Assembly (NCBI GenBank): GCA_021018995.1 | Contig: CM037598.1 | Span: forward strand, 63,568,671-63,632,670 | Source of the DNA: Chloranthus sessilifolius | Lineage: Eukaryota > Streptophyta > Magnoliopsida > Chloranthales > Chloranthaceae | Length of the DNA: 64,000 nt | Direction: 5' to 3' | Shown here: positions 9,208 through 20,136 of the stretch, piece by piece | Numbering within the stretch: position 1 is the stretch's first letter | Layout of the letters: each line of letters begins with the position of its first letter | The notes under the pieces: generated by a model | What the model was told of the DNA's origin: nothing | Databases searched by the model: none | What the model saw: the letters and a program-made list of their open reading frames with translations, nothing else | Program-made: the position numbers and the translations under genes

Positions 9208-11640
9208 CAACCTGTGACGACCCGACTTTTCTAATCCCTAAGGTATAGGAAAGGCCGGTTCATCAACTTATTGATTTCTCAATAAGCCGTAACAACAGAA
9301 ACCGGTAGCATAAGCATAGATCTAAACAGAAGCAAAGCTAATAAAACAAGAACAAAAGCTTAAAAGCTTTAACAAAAAATATCACCAAGAGGAACTAGAA
9401 AGAACCACCAGTGATGGCCAATCCAAACACCTAAACAATGGTTCCTAATGATGGTTCCTCAAGTGATATCCAAAAAGATAAAACAATGGCCTAGTGCCCA
9501 ATATTCAAAAAGATTCTAATCCAAAAGTACCAAAATGACCAATCTCGATCAAGGAAGGAACTCCTCTGCTGGGGTCTCCAACTCCTCCTCAGCAATGTAG
9601 TCAGAGTTCTCCAAATCGCGATCGTCAGATCCTAAGGCGGTCAAGACTGACGTATAGTCGGGGTATGAGCTTCATCCAAGCTCAGTAGAAAAAAAAAACT
9701 AATAACATACTTATCATAACATCAAACACATATCTTATGGCATAACGTACATAAAGTTGTTTTGAATACATGCAGAGAGGTGATTTCATAACCTTAACAT
9801 ACATATGCAATGCTAATGGAATCATGAACATGCTCACATTTCTATTCCGACATAAGAAAGAAGAAAAACTTAAAAGTGTTTACTTAAAGTACTAGAATGA
9901 GGAACTATAGCCTCAAGCCCCCGATGGAATACCCACCATCGCCACTCACATGAGTCATTTGCATATAATCCAAGGTCCAGAGAGTTGGACACTTGGCCGA
10001 ACATAATTACCGTTATACGGTAGGAATCACAAAGCACATATCACAAAGGGTGAATTGGTCAGCGTATCGTCACGGATATCCCGCCATCCATCGATTATTC
10101 CGCGGCCGGTATTCACATAACCTTAAATCCAAAAGTGCATATATATAGCTTATCGCCGTGTGAAGTGATAATTATAATTTACATCAGAACTCGGAACAAA
10201 GTGTGAAAGTCTCTTATACACATATCAAATGAATCTCGAAGATTCCATAAGTCTCACATGTTTCCAAGTCATACATAAACACATGCCTCATTTCTTCAAA
10301 ATCATAAACAAAAATCACATAATTGGATCAAAGAACGTATCATTACATAACACACATGTTTATGAAATAATGCACATGATACCAAGTTTTCCCTACCTTA
10401 GTTTAGAGTCGAGCATATCAGAGGCAAAGTAAAAGCTCACTCAACGATCTCCAATCTTTAATCTACATTACAAACATTCATGTATACACATGTTACCGAC
10501 TAATTATCATATAAGCCAAAGTTTCTAAAATTTTCTCACAGTTGGGCGAAACAGGCAAGTTTAAGGTAACGTTGACTCATGTAAAAACTTGTCCCTATTT
10601 CACCCTAATTTTTGACCTTTATAATATTCGATTGAAAAATTTGTCAATTCATGAACGTTATAGGGCTCGTTGTCTTCTTTCTAATGCCTCAAAAATCGCA
10701 TCAATCTGAGTTCAGGATAAAACGTTATGACCGAAATACCAAAGCAGTGTCGGACCAAATTCGACCCTCGAATTCAAATTCGACCATCGAATTTCCCAAA
10801 AATGCACTAGGCTTAAAAACCCAAATTCGACCCTCAAATTAAAATTCGATGGTCGAATTTGAAATTCGACCATCGAACTCGGGTTCAGAACCCTTCATGT
10901 TGCTTCCTTGGTCTATTTTTCCCCTCAAATCTTGTCGGATTCGCTTTATTTTTGCACACACACATACACTAAACTAAAATAAGATTTATTCTACAATCTA
11001 AACCATTAAAATCAAAAGAAAAACTAACCTTTTTGCCGATTAATCCCACAGCTTTAAGAAATAATGCCGAAGAGGGTTTTGAAGCAAAATCGTCGGATTT
11101 CTTCAACGATTGATCTCCATCTCTTCAAAACACAAACGAAGATCGTGAGATGATATGATGACAAGCGCTGCATGAAGGTACGGAGTGTGCGGAGCTTGTA
11201 GGTGATTGCACAATCGAAATACCGTAAGGGTTTCAAAGGTGACGATGCTCAAATAGGTTGGGTCGGTTCTCTCAACTCTCACTCCCTTTCTCTCTCTACA
11301 AAAATTTCAAATGGCAAAGCTTAGCCATTAAGCAACCAACCTCCTCTCTCTTATAACCGAATGAAAACCTAACTAAATATCAAGGATATTTAGTTGCAAA
11401 TTGTATCTTCTTATCATAAGGTTGGGTTTTGGTGTTGAGCGGCACACCGCAAGTCGGTGCACGGCTTTCACACTAACTGCCCAATCACACTTTGAACTCT
11501 AATTCTTCCACACAAAGCTACCCAAATATTATTTAATGACTTATTATTAAATAAAACCATGGCGACATTGGTCACCGTGTCGGACTTGTGCACGAAATCA
11601 GTCAAACTCGGATTCAAAAATATCGGGATAATACACAACC
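9208..11640 (-). mobile_element. Solo LTR inside the RE1 LTR, TSD CAACC
   Basis: The LTR proper is 9213-11635 (2423 bases), from TGTGACGACCC to GATAATACA, flanked by CAACC at 9208-9212 and 11636-11640. Removing it and one CAACC makes the RE1 left LTR collinear with the right LTR at 28546-28556. Its start matches RE1 and its far end (GTTGAGCGGC...GGTGCAC...TTTCACAC) matches the RE5 LTR, so it is a related family. Strand is inferred from LTR similarity. It arose by insertion followed by LTR-LTR recombination. Confidence 0.92.
10758..10879. repeat. Palindrome array in the solo LTR
   Basis: Five or so copies of TTCGACCCTCGAA/TTCGACCATCGAA-type units, about 755-880 bases from the LTR 5' end (minus orientation). 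This is nearly the same place as in the RE1 and RE5 LTRs. Confidence 0.88.
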
Positions 11641-12083
11641 ATAGCCAAGTAATCTTAAATGAATACACTATACATATTCTAACAGAAATTGAATTCATAA
11701 GATAGGAGGAGGTTATAAAAGCCTACCTCTTGTCGTTTAAATCATTGCTTCCGTTGCACCAATTCACGCACCGGAACTCATCTCCAAAGCTCAACGATTT
11801 AGATCTTCAAATCAATTCATCATTCTAATGAGGTGGCCACTCAAACCTCTCCTTAGTGCACAGGACAGATCCCTCTTTTTGTTAATATCCACTCCCCTAT
11901 CATTCTCTTCCAATAGCTCAAACCGATCAGAATTTCAATATGGAGCTTATCAACGATAGAGATGGGGAGGGAATGTTCAAGTCTCACAAGATCTAAGATT
12001 TAAAAACAAAAGGAGAGACAAAAGTTCCTATTTTCTAATCCAACCGAAAGAGCGAGAGAAGTTAAACCTCTCTTTCAATCTCT

Positions 12084-12089
12084 CTTATA
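12084..12089 (-). promoter_or_regulatory. Putative LTR TATA box (RE1 3' LTR)
   Basis: Minus strand reads GTTATAAGAGAG, about 270 bases from the LTR 5' end, followed by a GA/CT-rich stretch. The same site is at 28994-28999 in the 5' LTR, where it would drive the element RNA. Inferred from position and sequence. Confidence 0.45.
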
Positions 12090-12358
12090 ACTTAAAACCA
12101 ACAAACTAATATCTAGATTTTTATAATTGCCATCTTATCCACTTAAGTTGTAAAAGTGTCCCATGTTGAACACATACACCAACCTTATCATGTAAGTCAT
12201 CGATTGCATGACTTGCACTCCTCTTGAGACAAATTCCTTCGGTCATTTATCTTATTATAGCCTTACCTTACCAAAATTCCAAAAATATTCTTCAATAATT
12301 TTTGGACACGCTTATCGAGGTAAATAAAAAATAAGCCAAAAATATCAGGGATATTACA

Positions 12359-12372
12359 TTCTCCCCTCCTTA
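12359..12372 (-). promoter_or_regulatory. RE1 polypurine tract
   Basis: Minus strand AAGGAGGGGAGAA lies directly against the inner edge of the 3' LTR, the place where plus-strand DNA synthesis is primed. Confidence 0.88.
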
Positions 12373-12374
12373 GG

Positions 12375-12394
12375 AATTTTCGTCCGCGAAAATT
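12375..12394 (-). other. Stem-loop beside the RE1 polypurine tract
   Basis: AATTTTCG and CGAAAATT form a perfect 8-bp inverted repeat around a 4-base loop (TCCG on the plus strand). A counterpart with a changed but still paired end base pair is found in RE3 at 35590-35609. Confidence 0.65.
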
Positions 12395-12473
12395 AAATGC
12401 AGCACACACCATACAACAAAGGAGAATGAAAACATGGGCGACCGTGTTCCGATCCCGCAGGGCACGCAAGTCA

Positions 12474-12585
12474 AGGGATGGGATCCGTAGTAACGTGGAT
12501 GTACTGCATGTGGCACCCGAAGGACCATAGTGGATTGCATCCGTACATGGATGCCTACACCCCAAGTGTCACGTGCCGGGAGACC
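12474..12585 (-). other. Conserved noncoding block shared with RE5
   Basis: About 110 bases align closely with 59616-59725 in RE5 (shared runs include GGGATCCGTAGTAAC, TGGATGTACTGC and CAAGTGTCACGTGCC). The open frames differ between the two, so the DNA or RNA, not a peptide, seems conserved. It includes GCATCC...GGATGC, able to form a hairpin. It lies about 115 bases inside the 3' LTR. Confidence 0.6.
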
Positions 12586-12975
12586 GATGCACAGGGACTC
12601 ATGAAAGCAACAATGAGAATAAAAACCCACCATAGCAACATAAAGAACAAAATGCACATAACAAAATCCAATTAGGTAGAGTACATGGCCACAGAACAAA
12701 AGCCAAAACGCATATAGGTAGTGCAAAATAAGATGAAAGATACCATCAGAGAAAGTAAAACCCCACAGAGATAGCAAAACCCACATAGCAGGTAAAACCG
12801 AGATAGCAATTATATACAAAATGAAGCAAACAAAGTACTGAATCCAAATCCCAAAACAGAAAAATAAAAGATAACAAAAGGAGGACCACCAGGTCCTAAA
12901 TAATCCATGGAGTAAAATAAATACAGGCCCCATAATAACAAAATAAATCATAGCCCCCCCCCCCCCAAAGTAACA

Positions 12976-14327
12976 TTAAAAATCCCCTGCAACAGATGGA
13001 CCAGCCTGATCCAGATCGTCATCCCCACCATTAGTGCCGAGACCTGAACCATCCTCTCCGGCCTCAGTAGGCATGCTGGTACCGGCGCCCGACGTCGAAG
13101 GATGATAAACGGAGGCACGGATGTCGACCATATACGTAGTATAATCGTCGAGGAACGCATGCTGCATCAGGTAAGAAAGAGCCCCGCCATGCACGTCCAA
13201 CTCCTGACGCATAGAGCTGGTATGCTGTGTGACCTCCTGGATCTGGTGGCTCATCGTAGTCATCTGGCATGTAAACTCCATGAGCGTAAGGATGTCGCTC
13301 TGTGGAGGCTGAGTAGGGGCAGTCGTCTCAGGGGCAACACGTGTCGGGTCCTAGTCCTCATTCTCAGCAGGAACTACTGGGTCCTTGGGGGTCTTGACAA
13401 GTCTACCGTAGGTTTGACCCCAATTGACGAGGTTATACATTTTAAGACCATCGATAAATTTTGGTTCGGTAGGGGGAATATCATACGCGGGGCCGCTTGG
13501 TAATTCTCAATCATCACCGAAATCAAACGAGCGTAGGGAATGCCCTTTTTTGGCTTCTTTACTTGTTTACCCATGTTCTCACGGGCTTTAATAATTCCTT
13601 TTAAAAGGACCTCAGGAACACTAAACCATCGCTCCTTGTAAGAGACAAATAAAATTTGTTGTAGGGGACTGGTACGCTCGGATTTATGACCAAATGGGTA
13701 AAGGGTGGTCTTGAAAATTTTATCTAACAGCCACATAGAATCAGGCATGTGTGTGCGGACAATGGATTTACCGGACCCCTGACATCCCTGCGTTTTTTGG
13801 GTAATCACATCATGAAAAAGGACTGGTTTGGGGAAAGGAGGACCCAATCCCATGGTTTTAGAGTGTTTCAGAGGACAACGTAGTGCCACAGCCATGTCAT
13901 CGAGATCAAATGTGTAATCTCGCCCATCAATTGAATTGTAAATTTTCTTCCCGTCCTCGCGGCGCATATGGTGGTAAAACAGGCGCACGAGATGGGGGTA
14001 AAAATGGTCATTAAATGCAGTGCAAAGCGTAGTCATCCTGGCCTTTTCTAAGTATTCGCCCGCCCACTGAGTGGTTGCTTGCTGATCAAACAACTCAGGG
14101 TGAAAAATATACTCAGTGGCAAAGCCCTTAATCCCCCAAAATTCTGTGGGTTGTTCTATGAGTGGAGGGGACACAGGTGGTGGTATGGGCTCTTTGGGTT
14201 GTGGAGCCGACTGTGTTGGTTGTTCGGCCTGTGGGGCTGATTGTTGAGCTCGGCTAGAGGAACCAGCTTTCGAAGCCGACCTCTTTGAGGTAGGGTTTCG
14301 AATTGGGGTGGCTTTCTTAGGCCCCAT
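12976..14327 (-). pseudogene. RE1 accessory ORF ('putative plant transposon protein' type), broken
   Basis: From the ATG at 14327 a 317-residue frame runs to a TAG at 13374-13376. The similarity then continues in another frame, past one more stop near 13351-13353, to a stop near 12976. The N-terminus is basic and Ser/Pro/Gln-rich (about residues 1-55). A conserved core follows, with YPHLVRLFYHHM, MWLLDKIFKTTLYPFGH and GIPYARLIS, and then an acidic Gly-rich tail. The core matches the RE3 accessory ORF (35919-37217) motif for motif. It lies sense-strand between integrase and the 3' LTR. I believe it belongs to the plant family annotated as 'putative plant transposon protein'; its function is unknown. 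The pol tail just upstream is cut off at 14580, so it would need its own start or a spliced RNA. Confidence 0.75.
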
Positions 14328-14580
14328 TAAAGCAACAAGAAAAACTTAGAGATTGCAAGAAAATAAAACTTCACAAGAGAAATGCAACAAGGTTTACCTT
14401 GTGAAAAGCACCAAATCTGGTTCCAAAGGTGAACTCCAGAGTCCTTGGTGCAATCCGAGTGAAACCCCCCTCGATTTCGGCCAAAATAGTGCAAGAAACT
14501 CTAAAATCGCCAAAAAACCCTAAGCTCAAACCCCCTAATAAGCAAACACGAAATGCCAAATAAAACATGACCCCCACCAC
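14328..14580 (-). other. Leader region between RE1 pol remnant and accessory ORF
   Basis: Noncoding stretch upstream of the accessory ATG, with AAACCCTAA-like and CT-rich pieces resembling a plant 5' leader on the minus strand. At 14580 the integrase frame stops resembling its relatives (after ...VIEDPVK), so the chromodomain-like tail is missing. Confidence 0.45.
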
Positions 14581-16189
14581 TTAACCGGGTCCTCAATCAC
14601 CGTCAAACCATCCTGAATCTCGATGGGTTGGTAATCAAGCACGTGAGTCGGGTCACGGATGTATCGACGCAGCATCGACACATGGAAGATATTGTGCATG
14701 CTTGACAATTGCGGCGGTAGCGCCACATGGTATGCCACCTCTCCGACTCGGCCTAATATCTCAAAAGGCCCAACGTACCGAGGACTCAGTTTCCCTCATT
14801 TTTCGAATCGCATAACGCCCTTTGTAGGCGAAATCCGAACAAAGACATTCTCGGCGACCTGAAAAATCAAGTATTAGTGCCAAATTTCACATGGAATATG
14901 TACCAAGTGATGAATACACATTAGTGCAGTTAAACTACCTCAAAATCTACGTGTCTCCGTTTGAGATCGGCGTAGCTCTTCTGACGACTCTGAGCTACTC
15001 GTAGTCACTCGTGAATCAACCGAACCATCTCGATCGTGCGATCGACTATCTCAGGTCCAATAATGAGCTTCTCACCCACTTCTTCCCAATTCAACGGCGA
15101 TCTGCACCGTCGTCCATATAAAGCCTCGAACGGAGCCATACCGATGCTAGCCTGAAAGCTATTATTGTAGGCAAACTCGATCAGAGGCAAGTGTTGGTCC
15201 CATGACCCGTGAAAATCCAACATGCATGCTCTCAGCATGTCCTCTATGATCTGATTCACCCTCTCAGTCTGGCCATCCGTCAGTGGGTGAAATGTTGAAC
15301 TAAAGTCAAGACGAGAACCCATTCCCTCCTGAAATCGCTGCCAAAAGTGTGAAGTAAACAACGGGTCTCTGTCTAACATAATACTAGCCGGTATCCCATG
15401 TTGTCTAACAATCTCCTTTAGGTATAACTCAGCAAGTCTACTGGCTGTATACGTGGTATTGTATGGCAGGAAATGAGCAGATTTGGTTAGCCGATCGATA
15501 ATGACCCAAATGGCATTGTTCTTCCTCAGTGTTTTGGGCAACCCAAGAATGAAATCCATGGAAATAGCTTCCCACTTCCACTCAGGCACAGGTAAAGGCT
15601 GCAATAGGCTTACAGGATTCTGATGATCAACCTTAACCTGTTGACAAACCAAGCACCGTGATACGTACTCAGCGACGTCGCGTTTCAAACCTCGCCACCA
15701 GAAACTCTTCATCAAGTCCTGATACATCTTGGTGCTACCAGGATGTATGGCATACATGGATTTGTGAGCCTCTTCCAGAATAGTGTCCCGAAGCTCGGTA
15801 CTCGACGGTACGCATACACGGTAGTGAAATAACAATGTCCCATCGGCTCGTATGGAGAAATCTTTCTTACTACCATTCTCCACATTTCGTTTGATTGCCA
15901 TCTGCTCATCATCGGTCATCTGAAGCTTCCTAATATTCTCGAAGAGCGAAGGGCGTAGTACAAGTGTAGCCATCAATGCTCCCGAGCCTTTTACATTGAA
16001 CCGTGAGCTGCCCAAAGCCATATCTTCCAAAAGCTTCCATCTCTGAATCCGGCTAACAAGATGTGACAACTGTGCTGAAGACCTCTTACTAAGAGCATCA
16101 GCAACAACGCTTGCCTTTCCCGGATGGTACTGAATCAAGCAATCGTAGTCCTTCAAGAACTCCATCCATCGTCGCTGCCTCATATTCAA
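14581..16189 (-). pseudogene. RE1 RNase H tail and integrase, degenerate
   Basis: A 394-residue frame (16189-15005) begins with the end of RNase H ([16 protein letters not shown]). It continues into integrase: an HHCC zinc region (H...HPGST...CLVCQQVK), then the DDE core with [18 protein letters not shown] (usually SDRDP in this lineage) and [11 protein letters not shown], then [19 protein letters not shown] stop at 15005 and the intron-like insert at 14859-14938 interrupt the C-terminal part, which resumes at 14738-14581 (HNIFHVSMLRRYIRDP) and is truncated before the chromodomain-like tail. Integrase inserts the cDNA into chromosomes; this copy is inactive as read. Confidence 0.9.
14859..14938 (-). 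other. 80-bp GT-AG intron-like insert in the RE1 integrase
   Basis: On the minus strand the frame reads GATTTTGAG|gtagtttaac ... cttgatttttcag|GTCGCCGAG. Removing 80 bases restores the codons that RE3 and RE5 have uninterrupted at this point (VDFxVxxxVFV). The insert has a GT donor, a T-rich tract and a CAG acceptor, and its length (not a multiple of 3) would shift the frame if retained. Confidence 0.6.
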
Positions 16190-17142
16190 GTCCTTTTGAG
16201 TGAATAGGTACTTAAGACTCTTGTGATCGATGAATATATTGAAGATCTCACCGTAGAGGTAAAGTCTTCAGATCTTCAAGGCAAATATAACGGCTGCTAA
16301 CTCTAAGTCATGCGTCGAATAGTTTCTTTCATGGTCCTTCAGCTGCTTAGAACCATACGCAATGACCCGCTCGTGTTGATTAAGCACACAGCCTAATCCT
16401 CCATAAGAAGCATCACTATATACTGCGAAACCTCCCTTTGCCGGAAGGTATAATGTGTTGGTGCCATAGTCAATCGGCCTTAAGCTTTGTAGCATTCTTT
16501 CTCGTGAGCTGTGTAAGTGGACCCGATATCTTCAAGAAACCCTCGACAAATCTCCGATAGAACCCTGCCAAACCAAGGAAACTTCGGACCTCTGTAACTG
16601 TCGTAGGCTATTCCCATGTCACCACAGAATCTATCTTCGTAGGATCCACTGAGATACCGCTTGGAGACTCGTGGCCCAAAGCCCTGCTCAAGCTAAAACT
16701 CACACTTACTGAGTTTGGCATATAACTGATGGTCCCTGAGTGTTTGAAGAGCCATCTTCAGATGCTGCACATGCTCCTCTCTGGTTTTCGAATAGATGAG
16801 GATGTCATCTATAAAAACCACCATAGATTTATCAAGATGTGGTTTAAACACTTTGTTCATCAGGTCCATGAAAGATGCAGGCGCATTCGTCAATCCAAAT
16901 GGCATCACTAAAAACTCATAGTGGCCATAATGCGTTCGAAATGCAGTTTTGGATATATCTTCCACCTTGATCTTGAGTTGGTGATAGCCTAACCTCAGAT
17001 CAATCTTCGAAAAGAACTTGGCACCCTGTAATTGATCGAACAAGTCATCTATCCACGGAAGAGGATAACGATTCTTAATCATCATCTTGTTGAGCTGCTT
17101 ATAATCGATACACAGATGCATCGATCCATCCTTCTTTTTCAC
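16190..17142 (-). pseudogene. RE1 reverse transcriptase and RNase H, broken
   Basis: The RT frame 17142-16693 (149 residues) carries [64 protein letters not shown] and the catalytic box [11 protein letters not shown]. RNase H pieces follow at 16495-16268 ([28 protein letters not shown]). Stops and frameshifts separate the pieces at about 16690, 16500 and 16268-16190. Order and motifs are Ty3/gypsy. The FIDD box is intact but the polyprotein is not. Confidence 0.9.
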
Positions 17143-18000
17143 AAAAAGAACCGGTGCACCTCATGAAGAAACACTCGGTCGAATGAAGCCTTTGTCTAAC
17201 AGCTCCTGAAGCTATTCCTTGAGCTCTTTCAACTCAGTAGGCACCATCCGATATGGAGCTTTGGATAATGGTTCTGTACCCGGCGCTAGCTCAATCGCGA
17301 ACTCAATCTCTCGATCAGGTGGCAATCCAGGTAAGTCCTTTGGAAAGACATCAGGATACTCATAGACCACCTTGATAAGAGCCAAGTCATTCTTCTTCTC
17401 TGTAGAATCTTGCAAATAGGCCAAATACCCACTACAACCATTCTTCATCATGCGCTCGACCTTAATGGCTGAAACCAATGGCGCAACCTTGGATTTAACT
17501 CCACAGAATCGGAAGGATTTTCGCTTTGGCGGTCAGAAGGTCACGATCTTCCGTAGACAGTCCACGCTTGCGTGATAGGCTGCCAACCAATCCATTTCGA
17601 GAATGACGTTGAACCCTTCCATGCTCAACGTAATCATGTCAGTCGCTGTCTCATGCTCATTAATCATCACGATGACTGACTGACATGCCGTATCAGTGCA
17701 TACCAAACTTTCCGTAGGAATCTTTACGTCCAAAATTAAAGCAAGGGGTTCGGGGGTGATACCCAACTTCTCTGAGAAGGGAGGAGTAATAAACGAGTGT
17801 GTAGACCCAGGGTCTATAAGTACCCGTGCTTTGATTTTATTTAGGTCACCTCGACGACTCATCATAAGGGTACCTTTAAAAAGTTTGTTAATTATATGCA
17901 TTGATTCCAATGTGGTTTTAATATAATTACTCGAATGAATTTAAACGTTAAATAATAGAATCAATGCATAAATGACATCTCAACTTTAATGATACCTTGG
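17143..18000 (-). pseudogene. RE1 aspartic protease and RT linker, broken
   Basis: The frame 17910-17533 contains RVLIDPGSTHSFI, the retropepsin active-site motif with Pro in place of the usual Ser/Thr (Asp-Pro-Gly, also seen in RE3 and RE5), and ILEMDWLAAYHASVDC. The next frame (17478-17212) holds the linker to RT (PDVFPKDLPGLPPDREIEF, APGTEPLSKAPYRM). Stops at about 17530 and 17210 break continuity. Confidence 0.85.
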
Positions 18001-18204
18001 ATTACGTCATTCGACGTTTGGGCATCCTATGCAGTCATCGCATAAGCTCGACCTTGAACTGTAGGTCGTGTCGACTTCTGCGTAGAGACAGACGTAGTTC
18101 GTCCTTTCTCAATGGCAGGACAATCCTTGATCATGTGACCAATCTGTCCACACCTGAAGCATCCTCCAGAGTTCCGTCGACAATCCTCTGTCTTATGTGG
18201 TTTC
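18001..18204 (-). pseudogene. RE1 gag C-terminus, zinc knuckles (3' part)
   Basis: Contains one complete CCHC knuckle (CFRCGQIGHMIKDC) and the second half of another (HKTEDCRR). The first half of that knuckle (CARCGK) lies across RE2 at 25711-25730, so RE2 inserted within the knuckle codons. The ORF continuing to 18239 is extended by RE2 LTR sequence. Confidence 0.88.
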
Positions 18205-20103
18205 TGTTGTCGCTCCAAGTGTGCCAAAATTATGTGCATTATAAATCAAAAATTAAAGAATTAAAGAATGCTAAATTATATGGATGTTAACTTATGAAAG
18301 GGATATCAGCACATTGGGGCTAACACTGGCCTGCAAGATCAGGGCCAATTGTAGCAAGTTTTAAAAGTAAGTATTTCAAGATCGTCCACAGAGAAGTTTG
18401 TCTAAAATGAGAGATAAACCTCCAGATCTGTGCTACCAGATCTGGCTCTATAATTATCTAAAATAAAGAATAGATAAAAGAGAGTGTTGGGTTTTGTCAC
18501 GTTTAACTAAAAGCAAATAAAGAAAAGAACTAACTACGTGATCCAGATCCGAGTTGTGGAGGTGTTTAAAATAAGACAAATGCGAAATAATAGCTTCATG
18601 TATTTTAGCCTTTGAATTTTAATGGAGAATCAGTTCAACAGAGCAGATTCAATCTTCATCGGCTACCAAGACAGTATGTAAGAGAAATAAATCCAATTAA
18701 GGAATAGGTTTAGACTTATGGTCGTGATTTGTCACATCATCACTAGTCGTGGCCTATTCTTTATTTCGTAACATGAACATCATCAGTAATGCCGCTTGAA
18801 TTAGGTTACCAACGCTAATTCGCAGAGGATGATGAATTAAGGGAAGTTGGATGCGGATGAGTGAATCTAAAGAAGTCTAATGCACTAAGGTGAACATTGT
18901 AACCCTCGACATGACTCCAATGGAGAAGACACAAATTACAAAGAACCTTTTAAAATCCAACGTTACAATTCTGAGCACGACTTCTTAGAGAGCCCTCGGA
19001 CTTACATCCCGAGCTTCTAGAGCCCTCGATTCTGATCTTGAATCCGAACTTGGAAGTACAAATCACTCGCAATGGCTCTCAAAGGTAAAATACAAGAAGG
19101 GATTACGGGAATCGATGAGCTTTAATCGGAATGGGGAAACAGAGATGAAAACTCTAAAACTGGATGCCTCAATTGGGCAAATGTCTTCTCAATTTATAGC
19201 TTTCTCTATCCTGCACAACAATTTGAATTGACCAATCGAAGTGCTCGGGATCTGGATTGCCCAATGGTCATGGAGCACGGGGATCCAGATCTGTTCGGCC
19301 AATGAAAATGCTCGACCGTTCAATCAATCAGCGTTAGAAGCATCAATTTGTTATGGAATTCAAAAGTTTGTTTGAGCTTCTAAGTTCCGCCATAAGTGAT
19401 TTCATCTTTGGGTTTTCACGCGGAATATGCCTTTGGTTTGTGCTTGGAATCTTGGAATGTCTCGGGCTTTTAATTACATTAGCGCGTAGTTTCTTGAAAT
19501 GCCCTTCAAAGTGGTCAAATCCTCAAAGATGCTATTTCGCAGAGTTTAAGGGTCTTTTCGCAAAGTAGTTTGGCTCCGGAAGTTCTTTTCGCAAAGCATT
19601 TGGCTTGAAGTTCTTTTAAAGCATCTTGGCTTAAGTTCTTTTCGCAGGACTTTGGCTTGAAGTTCTTTTCAAGGACTTTGGCTTCGAAGTTCTTTCGCAA
19701 AGGACTTTGGCTTCGTAAGTTCTTTTCGCAGGACTTCTCTTCTTTCGCAGAGGTAAATCTTCTATTCGAGGAGTGTTTCTTCTTTTCGCAAAGTTCAAGG
19801 TTCTTTGCGAATAGTAGAAGTTCTTTGCGAATTGGACTCTAGGCTCCCATTCTTCTTTGCGAATGGCTCTCTCTCTTTTCGTGTCTTTATGCGCTCTTTT
19901 AGACCCTTTTAGCCATTCTTGAGGTTGTTTCTTCAATCCATCTTTCACTTGACATGAGTTGTCACTTTTGATCATTTTAGGATGCTTTTCGGACTTGGAC
20001 TCTAATTGGTTAGTAAAATGCACACTAAAGCACTTATTTAGTCTTCTCAAGGGTCTTTCAAAGCTCATGTTTAGGGGTAAAATGGTATTTTCACTACTTA
20101 ACA
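18205..20103 (-). repeat. RE2 3' LTR (left)
   Basis: 1899 bases, from TGTTGTCGCTCC to CTACTTAACA. It aligns along its length with the right LTR, but the differences are mostly 1-4 base gaps and local scrambles at CAG, CTG and CGG triplets, not simple substitutions. Confidence 0.92.
19565..19760. repeat. About 30-bp tandem repeats in the RE2 LTR
   Basis: Six or so copies of a unit like AAGTTCTTTTCGCAAAG + (CATTT/GACTT)TGGCTTG. The counterpart in the right LTR is at 25175-25330. The open frames across it only reflect the repeat. Confidence 0.8.
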
Positions 20104-20136
20104 CACCCAAACCTAAGCTTTGCTAGTCCAGCAAAG
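20104..20136 (-). promoter_or_regulatory. RE2 polypurine tract and adjacent hairpin
   Basis: Minus strand AGGTTTGGGTG abuts the 3' LTR (20104-20114). Next to it CTTTGCT-AGTCC-AGCAAAG (20118-20136) is a perfect 7-bp inverted repeat. I recall similar 'CCCCAAACTTA...TTGCTAGTCC..GCAA' segments at this place in other plant LARDs. Confidence 0.65.

Larger units (their letters stand above)
7582..12358 (-). repeat. RE1 3' LTR (left), split by a solo LTR
   Basis: It starts TGGGACGACCCGAC and ends GATATTACA. Minus the inserted solo LTR and its extra CAACC it is about 2349 bases, against 2358 in the right copy. The two copies align throughout with scattered substitutions (several per 100 bases by eye, not computed). 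Confidence 0.92.

Noticed and set aside
8858-9248. Open frames of 98-119 residues over the palindrome array (also 28260-28571)
   Set aside because: They are translations of TTCGACCCTCGAA repeats, with no family match and no conservation of one frame.
12370-12951. 193-residue minus-strand frame, very hydrophobic, between the accessory ORF and LTR (env-like?)
   Set aside because: Hydrophobicity comes from the A-rich plus strand (Phe/Leu/Tyr/Ile codons). The conserved part aligned with RE5 is read in different frames in the two elements, so it is not a shared protein.
13102-13503. 133-residue plus-strand frame
   Set aside because: It is antisense to the accessory ORF tail of RE1 and shows no independent motif.
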